20,450 nucleotides of DNA, taken from the NCBI GenBank assembly GCA_019693395.1, contig JAAMXP010000289.1, positions 1-20,450 of the forward strand. Reading direction: 5' to 3'. Below, in pieces: positions 1-8,847 of this stretch. Below the pieces are notes generated by a model that made no database searches, had not been told where the DNA came from, and saw only the letters and a list, made by a program, of their open reading frames with translations. Each line of letters opens with the position of its first letter. Within the stretch, counting starts at the first letter, position 1. Position numbers and translations under genes: made by a program. The DNA is from Ettlia oleoabundans. Lineage: Eukaryota; Chlorophyta; Chlorophyceae; Chlamydomonadales.

Positions 1-192
1 TCAGGTGTGTGCACCACTGATAGGCTTTAGGGCTGCCCCTGCCTGGTGTTGTGCCTGCTGCTTGTCTGTCTGCATGCCCGCAAGCCAAACACTGCCGCTC
101 GCTGCGACATATGGCACTGCCCTTTCCCCCGGTCTCCCTCAAACCCTGCTGCATGCTTGGCCGCGCACTGCTGCCCCCGGCACTGGCTGCAG

Positions 193-3100
193 GTTGTGGC
201 GGTGTGCATCGTGGCCATTGTGTGGCGCACGCGCACCTGGGCACATTACATGGTGCTGGGGCTGGCGCTGGATGGGCTCCTCCGTGTGCTGTTTGGTGCA
301 GGCCCCTCGCCATTGGCGCAACTGGCACGGTGTGGTGCCGCATTCTTCAAACCCAAATTCCGGCCCGGGGTGCCAAAGCAGTTTGCCGCCGCCTGCGGCA
401 CCTTCATGGTGGGTGGGCTGCAGCCACGATGCCAGCGCACCTGACCCCGCCCGCCCGCCCCCGCCGCGGGTCCCCCCCCCCCACCCCACCCCCCACACAC
501 ACACACACACGGCTTGGAAGTGCCAGCATGACGGCCATGCCTGCGTCTTTGCCATGCTCCTGCCCCTAACTCAGCCGGCATTTGGCCTGTCGGTTGCTGC
601 ACCACCCATCTTGACCAGTGCTCACTACTCACTGCACAACCGTCTTCACCACTTTCATCAACCTTGTAGGCCCTCGTTTCCACTGTTCTGCTCTTCACTG
701 GAGGATATGATCCTGAGGAAATTATCGCCTCGTGCTTCCTGGGTATCTACGCCGCCCTCGCCTTCCTTGAGGCTTCCATCGACTTCTGCATGGGGTGGGT
801 GCCTTTAAAAAGGCCAACCATGCACATCTGCAGGGCCAGAATGCACGATTGATGTGTTCGATTCCACCAGGTGTTCGCAGTACGGTTGCACTGCCTCAGT
901 TGCCCACTAGCCTTTCTAGCTGCCGAGGTCCCGCTTCCACCTCATACCAACTATTTGCTACATCAGGCCCTAGAACATAAAAACCTGCCTGTGCCCACCG
1001 TACCCTCCCTCCCCTCTGTCCACAGTTGCGTCATGTTTGGCTGGGCTGTGTCCCTGGGTCTGCTGCCTAAGGAGACATACACCATTGGCATTGCCACAAG
1101 GCCCGAGGCTGAGTACACGTATGAAGAGGCGGTGAAGCGGGTCGACCTGCCTGAACCACAGAGGGTGCGCCACCACACACATTATTACCAAACATGGCGG
1201 GGTGTGGAGTCACGTGGTGTTGTTACACTGTAATTTGGTGTTGCATGGTCTGGCTTTGCATGCACTACTCCCTGCTGCTGGATCATGCACTGTGTCGCTT
1301 GCGAGAACATGCAAATGCCAGCCCCAAGTAGGGAGGAAGCAGCAGTGGACAATACATTCAAAGCATTGCCCTGGAATCTTGTCTTTTCCAGAAATGATTG
1401 GCATGCACTCCCACTGTGTTCCCACCCACTCACTGTGTTACCCGCCCTATTGCCTTCTGCAGCATCGCCTGGGGTTCCCTGGGAAGCCACCCTCTGTTGC
1501 GGATGTTCGCTACAAGCAAAAGTCAAATGACCACGACAGGCAGGCCTTCCATGTCATCAAGGTGAGAGTGTGATTGCGTTGTACTGTGATATTCAGGATT
1601 CCCAGCTACATGTTGATTAGCTCCAGCTCAGCACTGCGGGCTCCAGCCTCTGCCCCCTAATGATCTTATTCCCCCTGTATGTTTCCGTCCCACGTACACA
1701 CCACCTGCCCGCATACACCCAACCAGCACTCGTTGCTGCCCTACAAGGGGATACCCTCGCACACTTATGAACACTGCTGTAAGCACCCCCGTTCCTTACA
1801 TCCACTACTTTTGCCTCCTCAACCGCAGCATGTAAAGATGCTGCAATTCACAATCGTGCTGGGCGTGGCAGGCCTGGCGGTGATGTGGCGTGCTGCCGCC
1901 ATCCCCTTCATCGGCGGACCTGCCGGCATCAGCATCCCTAACACAGCCGGCGACGTGCTCACCATCTTTGCAGTCGTGATTTATGGCGTGCTGGGCCTGC
2001 TGTGAGTGCTGACCAGCATCTGCACAAGCTTTGCCGTTCCATCAAGAAACGTGCATGCTTGCATGTGCTGCCATTGCCACCTTGCCTGTTGTTTTTTGAG
2101 TGGCGCCGACAGCTGTAGACAGCAAGCGGTTGCCTGCCTTGAACTGTGGACCTGTACGCTGCCTCTGTACTGGTGGTGTTCATATGTCCCCACCCGCCTG
2201 CATTGCCCTATTGTTACCCATCCACCCTGCCTTGCCCAGCCTCTCAGCCAACTGCTCTCACGCTGCGCTCTGCCTCGTCTGCGCCCACATGCCCGCAGAT
2301 ATGCTGTGAAGGCAGTCAAGTACCCACGCAAAGTCTGCAAGGAGTGGTTCTGCCCGCTGCGGTCCAACACCTTTGTCATCCCCCCAGCCTCCCTCGTTCT
2401 CATTGCCTTTGCGATTGCGGGGCGGTTTAGCGGGTCCACTACTCTAGCCAAGGTGCTGTTCTGGATCGGCGCCCCCACCACTCTGGCGCTGGCGCTTTGC
2501 CTGGCCGCCCACTGGATCACCGACCCGCACTCCTCGGAGCACCTCAACCCAGCTTGGCTGCTGCCGCCCACCGCCTGCTTTGTGTGCGCCCTCGTGGCAC
2601 CCTTCTTGGACACACGATACACAGAGGCAGCATACCTGTGGTTTGCCGCCGCCGTGGCACTGGCCGTGCCCCTCTACACCATCACTTTCCAGCGCTCCCT
2701 GCTGTTCCAAGAGCCGGACGAGCGGTACCGCTGCCTCAAGTGGACCTGGGTGTCAGTCTGGGCAGTTGCCTGCGCCGCACAGGTGGTGCTGGCAGCAGCA
2801 ACCAGCCCGCTGGGTGAGTGGCTGGTTGTGCTCTGCCTCTGCGAAATTCCAGGTTTGCGCACCAAAGGTGCTGCCGCAAGCTGCAGGCAATGACCAATGG
2901 GAGGTTTGCGCTGTGTCGATGGTTGCCCTCACAGAGCACCACATGTGTGACTGCTATTCTCAAGCCTACGCTCACCTGTGCTAGGTGCCCTGCAGGCCCC
3001 GTTGCTATCGGTGGCGTGGCAGCGTTGCCCTTTGACTTTGTGTCCCGCCTGCTGCTGCTGGCAGCACTGGCACTTGCCTTTGTGCTGGGGCTGCTCTACC

Positions 3101-5432
3101 TGACCGGCCACTCCTCGCGCTCCCGCTTTGATGTCGCGTCTTGGAGCCTTGCCTTCCCTCTTGAGGCGCTTGCAATCGCAATCCTGCTGTACGCCGCTGC
3201 TGTGCCGGGCGTGTTGACCAACGGCATGGCCTATGCCGCGCTGGCTGTGGCATCGGTGACGGTGGCGGTGCTGGCGCTGCACACCATCCAGGCGTTGATC
3301 ATGGGAGGCGTCTTTGTGCCGGTGAGGGATACCAGTGGCCGTACAACCCCTGCAACCAGGCCCAAACCTCATGCCCACCTGGCGCTGAGACCCTGCCTCT
3401 TGGCCTGCTTCCTGCACTGCCATGTTTGCTCTGTTGTTGCATGGCGACAGGCTGACCACTGTTAGACTGTTGCAGGGTTGACCCCCTGGCCAGCTTTCCT
3501 GCCGGGTCAAGCTGTACTGAAGTGCCCCAGCTCATTTCCTCTCATGTTTGAGCACCTTGCCACCACCACGGGCACCCCGGATGCCTCCGTGCAGGACCCC
3601 AAGTACGGGCCTCTGTCGCAGCAGGTCCTGACCCATGAGGCCTTCAGGGCAGCAGGGGTGCGGCTCCAGGCTGCAGTAGCGGCGCTGGGGCCCTCCAACC
3701 AGTCTGGCGCCATCAACGCCTCGGCCCTCGCCGACTTTGCACTCCAGGTGCTTTACACGGGGAAGGGGACGAGGTGGTGTTGTGGTGGGGATTTGAGTGG
3801 GGGAGGCGGGTTGAGGGATGACTTGGGTTAAGGTTTCTTCCGCGAAAAGGCCCAGGGCCAATTGTATCAGTCCTCTGCTCAATATCCCATCACAGCTTTG
3901 TTTGTATGTACCACCACCACTTCACCCGCCTCACTGCTGCACCTGGTGGCAACGCTACACTGCCGCCCTTCCCGCAGTTCCGGCGTTTCCGCCTGGCCCA
4001 CGCCTGGCACGCGCATCACGAGGACTCGGTCATCTTCAAGTGGGTGTGGCTGCATTCTGACGCTGGTGGTGGTGGTGGTGCCAGCTTTGTGCCTGTGACT
4101 GAATGGGTGCGGCAAGTGTGAGGACGCATCCTTAGATATGCAGTCAGGCCCTTGCACGTGCAAGAGTGACGGTTGCCAACTGCCCAGTTCACAGCAACTC
4201 GGTGGGGAGGTTAACGTTTCCAGCCCCTGGCAATGTGCCAGCTGGGCGCAGTTGGCCTTTCCTTTTGCCCTCCACGCCACCATTGCCCCAAGGCTGGCTG
4301 AAGCCTGTGCGGTGTTTCATGTTCATCATCTCCACCACTCTCCATCAATGCATACATGCAGGGAATTTGAGGCTTATGCTCCGGGCCTTTGCTCGCGCCA
4401 GCACAAGGAGCATGCTCATGATGAGGCCCTGATGGAGCGCTGGGCTGCCCTGCTGTCCACTGCCGAGGCTGGCACCAGCCCCAGTGCCGCTTCAGATGGG
4501 GAGGTTGCCAAGGCGGCTGCAAGTGCTGTCAAGACGCTGCAGAGCGAGATCCCTCCCTTCATCCTCGCCTTTGAGCAGCACATGTGCGGCGAGGAGGAAC
4601 ACCTGCAGGTAGCGTTGGTGGCAGCTGCTTGGCTGGCTTGGTGGTTTTCGGAGGCATGTCATGCTGGGCTGCGGTGTTTTCGTCTAAAACCCAGTATGCG
4701 GTTTGTACCGGTGGAACATTGCTACCCTGCTTTGTCAGCTTTGTTTGCTTTCCCAGGCTCCTCCCTTCCTAGGGCAGGTACAGTCTACCGCTGCCTGGTG
4801 GTAGTGCAATAACCAGGCCTGAAGCTGTGTGCATGCAAAGCCTCCAACCAGACGTGCGTACCTGCCTGTCTCACCCGTGACGTATGGCCCTGTCCTGCTG
4901 CTGCAGCGTGGCGGGCGCAAGCACATGAACATCGAGCTGCAGAAGGACATGCTGCGGCGCATGTGGGAGGCCACCCCGGTGCGTGTCGCGACGTTCCAGG
5001 CTGGCAGGGAGGCAGAATGCTAGCAGTGCATGCCCTCTGTTTAGCGCCATGCATGCTGTGCCAGCCTTGTCTGCTGCTTGTGGCAGTGTGTTTTATGAAT
5101 GTGCATGTGTTTGCTGTAGCTGGCCGCTTATGTGTATGCATAGTTCTACTACTACACCACACCCCCATTCTCATCCCCCACCCCACTGCTGGTTTTTGCT
5201 GCAGGTTGAGGTGTGGGCGGAGTTCCTTCCCTTTGTGGTGGCCAATCTGCCCATGCAGGCGCAGCGCGTCAAGTACGTGCGCTGCTGGGCCACTTGGGCA
5301 CTGCCGGAGCGCGCACAGCTGATGGGGCGCATGATTGGGCTGGGAGTGGACGCACCCACCTTCACCAGGCTGGTGCAGAGCGTGCCCGAGATCATTCCCC
5401 GCGGCGCACCCCACTGGCGCAAGTACTTCTAG
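193..5432 (+). CDS. DUF4395 - SLAC1/TehA anion channel - hemerythrin-like fusion protein (5' partial)
   Basis: Predicted membrane anion channel or transporter with a C-terminal iron-binding-type domain. Exon model: 193-408, 670-794, 1026-1164, 1463-1561, 1829-2001, 2299-2813, 2996-3321, 3466-3747, 3978-4039, 4362-4608, 4907-4978, 5205-5432. It joins in phase and gives at least 827 residues; the start lies upstream of the window. Exons 1-3 match DUF4395 (GPSPLAQLA, PGVPKQFAAACG, FCMGCVMFGW). Exons 5-7 show the SLAC1/TehA fold: a first helix, then LLYAVKAVKYP, CPLRSNTFVIPP, and SWSLAFPLEALAIA near the end, with about ten hydrophobic segments. Exons 9-11 carry hemerythrin-like helices (HAWHAHHEDS, HKEHAHDE, FEQHMCGEEEHL), and exon 12 is a helical tail ending HWRKYF. 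Family knowledge: SLAC1/TehA proteins pass anions; hemerythrin domains bind di-iron and sense or carry O2 or respond to redox. The joint role is inference. The exon 8 acceptor (TAG ending at 3465) is weak and was chosen because it alone keeps the frame open. Confidence 0.8.
409..669 (+). repeat. Intron 1 with C-rich and (CA)n low-complexity tract
   Basis: This intron of the channel gene starts GTGGGT after an ATG codon and ends in TAG. It contains a run of cytosines, a CCCCA-type tract and about eight CA units at roughly 474-511. It does not encode a plausible peptide in any frame, and splicing it out restores the continuous DUF4395 sequence. Confidence 0.6.
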
Positions 5433-5983
5433 AGCACAGCAGCTTTGTGTAAGACACCCCCGCTGGTGTGACCTGTCCCATATGTTGGCCTCAGCCAATG
5501 CTCGTCGGCCCTGTTGTGCTGGTCGGAGCATGGCGGGGCACATCCTGCGACATCACCACTGCAACTGACCAGCGTGATCTTTCCTTCCTGCATGCATCAT
5601 GGCTGTGCCCGTGTCCGCTGGACGCTCCCGCCCAACGAGTCACGCACAGGTTCCAGGCAGTGCCCCATTTTCCTGCCTGCAATAGCCAGTCAACCAAGAA
5701 CAGAGCACAGTGCTTGTTGTCAGCACTCGCAAGCTCATCCCCTTTGATCTCCTAGGCAACAATGCGTCCCGCCCTGCTTTTCACGCCAGCTTCTTGCATG
5801 TCAATCAAATGATGTAGTCACACAAAGTATGCTTTCTGCCCCTCCCTGCTTGGCCTTCCCCCGTACACAAGGCCATCCTCAGTGTTCCCCTCTCTTTCCC
5901 CGGCACAGGTGTGCCCGCACAGGCCTTTGATTGATCGATTGCTACCCCGGTTGTCTTAGTTTGAATCCGCAAGGGTAACCGTT
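5433..5983. other. Convergent intergenic region
   Basis: This 551-bp stretch separates the stop of the channel gene (plus) from the stop of the sulfotransferase-like gene (minus) and should hold both 3' ends. The short ORFs in it have no family resemblance. Apart from the TGTAA at 5448, I see no recognisable gene, repeat or RNA. Confidence 0.5.
5448..5452 (+). terminator. Candidate TGTAA poly(A) signal of the channel gene
   Basis: TGTAA is the usual polyadenylation signal in chlorophyte nuclear genes. Here it lies only about 16 bases after the TAG stop at 5430-5432, which would give an unusually short 3' UTR. I saw no other TGTAA on the plus strand before the convergent gene's stop, so this is the best but not a certain candidate. 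Confidence 0.3.
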
Positions 5984-7807
5984 TCATGACATCAGAAGCT
6001 GCACATCCTCAGAATATGAACTCAGGACGCCCAAATAGCACTCTGCATCCCTGCCAGAGAAATATTCCATGTCACAGGAACCGGCTTCTGAGTCTGCCAG
6101 ACGCTGCCGCTCTTGTTGCTTGCTGCTGTCCTCCTTGCTGCTGCTGCTGCTGCCAGTTTTCCAGCCAGAAGGCTGGCACTTGCGGTTGACATTGGTGCTG
6201 ACCATCTCCTCCCCTGGAGGCGGCAGGGTGCGCAGCCCAGGCCGCCTGTTGAGCAGGCTCAGAAGCTGGGCAAAGTCCTGGTCAAATGCCTCCACTCGCC
6301 CCACCCAGTCCACAGCTGTCCTCCCATGCTGCGTCACCATGCAGGGGGCCTGTGGCATGGCGTGCAGGTACTGGTGCACAGAGGTGGCCACAGGGTCGCA
6401 GCAGGAGTCGTTCTTGGCCTCGTGAGCCTCACATACATCACCCTGCATGGGAACCGCATGGCACCAGAACATGTGGTGTTCCACAACTAGCTGACCAAGA
6501 GTAGCTGGTCAACGTTTCAAGCCGTTCGATATGCTGTCCAGGCTATGAAAGAAGCGTGACTTGCTACACAAGTAAGGTGCAGACCAAGCCAGCCTGGCAG
6601 CCCCCGTGGCAGCATCAGTGCAGGGAGGCGCGGATCACAGGGCTCTGGCATTGACTCACCAGCACGTAAGGGTCCCTGCAGTACTGACTCCAGGTGGGGG
6701 CGCATGACTTGCTCATGAACCGAGTGAGGTACGTGTACTGGCTGACACTCCGCGAAAGCACCTACGCACAGCCAATAGCACACTGTACTTGATGACACCC
6801 AGGCCGCCGCCTCGCCCTGCTGGCACACTCCACGCAAGTATTGTTGTCCAAGGCAATAGTATCAGATAGGTTGTTCCGATCAGCACGACTGGAGCATAAC
6901 TGGCGACATTTGTCTGACTCGTGGCTCAACACTCACGTTGCGGCCAAATGCAAAAACAAAGTAACTGTCCCACACTTTCATGAGGTGCTCCACCTGTGTG
7001 GCCTGCAACAGCAAGCCGCGGCAAAGGTGGCGGGGGTGGAAAGTGGGCGTGGGTTCTACAGCAGATGATAGACGGGATGGGGAAGGGCAAGCAGACAACA
7101 GCTGCAGAGCAGAACCTGCCACTGACATGGGCGGTGGCAGCAAGGTGATCATGCAGGCGTGCGTGCGGTGAGGCGCGACCTACATTTCCGAAGTTGAGGG
7201 TGTTGAGGCAGCGCCACTTGAACGGGAGGTCTTTGGGGCCCATGGCGGCACACTCCTTGAAGTATGTCAGAAGCGTGGACCCTGCTGTCTTCACATTCTT
7301 CACGTAAATGATTTTAAGGTCATCGTTCCACATTATGGCACACAAGCGCCTGCAGTCAGAGGTCACAGCCACATGCTGAGTGTCAGGACTACAGCTTGCG
7401 AGGGTCAAGGTGCGGTCCTTGCACCTCATAGCACCCACCACAGGCTGCAACGGCGTACAACAGCTATGGACTGCTCACCCGGGAGGCTCTGGCTGCTTCC
7501 CTGCCAGCCGTTGCTGCCGCCATTCCAGGGGGTAGTACAGCCTGACAGCTAGCTGGGGGTCGGGGTTGTCCCTCGCCGCAAATATCATTGCCAGCTGGGA
7601 CAGCCCCACCACGGGGCCATGCTTGGTGACCCGGCCGTGCAGGCTCAAGGGGGTGGTCGTGGTCAAGGGGGCAGCGGGTGCCGGAGTGGCTGGCTGGAGT
7701 AAGTGAGGGTCAGCAGGCCGTGTCAAGTACCATATCAGCGCTGCCAACAGCCACAGGGAGGCCAGTGTCCAAATAGGACGGCGCCTCTTCTGCATACGAG
7801 CCCCCAT
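5984..7807 (-). CDS. Sulfotransferase-like type II membrane protein
   Basis: Likely a Golgi-type sulfotransferase moving sulfate from PAPS to a glycan or protein. Exons on the minus strand: 7807-7479, 7349-7184, 7002-6937, 6761-6660, 6490-5984. All junctions are in phase and give 389 residues. Residues 8-10 are RRR, followed by a single hydrophobic segment at about 12-28, as in type II Golgi enzymes. IIYVKNVKTAGSTL (about 123-136) resembles the 5'-phosphosulfate-binding loop. FAFGRNVLSRSVSQY (182-196, spanning an intron) resembles the 3'-phosphate-binding R-N-x3-R-x2-S motif. DWVGRVEAFDQDF (from 282) matches the typical late helix of sulfotransferase family 2. The tail has a serine run coded by AGC repeats. 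Many cysteines in exons 4-5 suit a lumenal domain. The start could be Met1 or Met5. The acceptor substrate cannot be told from sequence. Fringe possibility: an inactive relative, since the PAPS loop is not canonical. Confidence 0.75.
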
Positions 7808-8204
7808 ACCTCAGCAGCCTGCCCCTTGTGAGCTTCCCACAGGCGCTGCGAATCTGCAGCACATGGTTGACAGACACAAGGGCTCAAATCTGTGCAGTGT
7901 TGCCGCCAATGTGAAGGTTAGGGGACGCTTGTACTTGGTGCATGACACCATGGCACGAGGGCAGGCACTTGAGTGTCAATTCAGGGAGGGCAAGGAGCTG
8001 ATTCCGTTGACCGCACCTCAGTGGCGTGGTGTGCCGAAGCACTGGCGGAGCCGGTGGCTGTCGGTTGCGACGGCAGTCACCTGCCTAGGGCGATAGCGCT
8101 ACCGAGCTCGCCGAGGTCAACAACCAGATGGTGAACAAGCAGGTTCCATAAATGCCACCGCTCTGTGTTTTAAAGGTGGGTGCTGAGACGGGTGCGCTAG
8201 CGAT

Positions 8205-8230
8205 TTTGCGCAACCCCGTACTGGCGCAAA
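8205..8230. repeat. Inverted repeat, 7-bp stem, 12-nt loop
   Basis: TTTGCGC at 8205-8211 pairs with GCGCAAA at 8224-8230. Read directly from the sequence. It could be part of a structured RNA or chance; no covariation evidence is available. Confidence 0.4.
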
Positions 8231-8356
8231 TGATTGCCGATTGACACGGTAGTGGTGAGCGGCTGCTACCTTCACGGTATGCGAGCGATGCACACAACTG
8301 GTGGAGTAGCCAACCGCTCAAGTCTGAGGGTGCGGGGGCAACGAGTAAATCGTTGA

Positions 8357-8373
8357 GGATCGCTTTGCGATCC
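8357..8373. repeat. Perfect 7-bp hairpin, 3-nt loop
   Basis: GGATCGC at 8357-8363 and GCGATCC at 8367-8373 surround TTT. Read directly from the sequence, in intergenic DNA. There is no U-tract after it on either strand, so it is not a Pol III terminator by itself. Function unknown. Confidence 0.4.
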
Positions 8374-8847
8374 GCACCACCCTTTTGCTGATTTGCAGAG
8401 GGCTAGCAATGCATAACTAGTACAACAGTACAGGTACTACCAAACATGTACCGCACGTAGAAAATACCCTAAAGCCTATTACTTCGAACTAGGCAGGAAT
8501 GGGTGAAGTTGCCCATGGCAGAGTGCCATGTCATTAAACACTACATTGCAGCATACGCCTTCAACCTGCATGGGTCAGCCAGGCATTGTATGGCGGCAAA
8601 ACTGTCAAAAACCATCCAATGCAAGTAGGGCGAGGCCAGAAACCCCGGTACAGGCTCTTCCAGCGGTTGCTGCATGTGCAACCAGAAACCTTCAACGCTG
8701 TCACTGGTTTACTACAGCTTGTTACTGTAACAAGTCACAAAGTTGGTCCCGCCGGTTTTGGTTCAGCATCACGACGGCAGTGCAGCGTCTATGATGCTAG
8801 TGGCTGCAAACACAAACGGTGAAACCATCTTCCTTGGTGGTGCAGCA

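Larger units (their letters stand above)
7808..8847. other. Intergenic region with hairpin-forming stretch
   Basis: About 1.04 kb between the sulfotransferase-like gene start and the stop of the next minus-strand gene. It should hold the promoter of the former and the 3' UTR of the latter. Short ORFs such as 7863-8096 plus (77 codons) show no recognisable family. Two clean inverted repeats lie at 8205-8230 and 8357-8373, listed separately. No tRNA, snRNA or other known RNA was recognised. Confidence 0.5.

Noticed and set aside
5..808. 267-codon ORF at the left end
   Set aside because: Its Cys- and Pro-rich translation runs through the (CA)n tract and is not protein-like; the DUF4395 exons use another frame.
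2006..2298. Upstream half of a long plus-strand ORF (2006-2893)
   Set aside because: It is an intron that happens to stay open; the channel sequence resumes at 2299 after a CCGCAG acceptor and joins exon 5 in phase.
6130..6160. GCT/CTG trinucleotide run
   Set aside because: It is the coding sequence of a short serine run in the sulfotransferase-like protein, not a separate repeat element.
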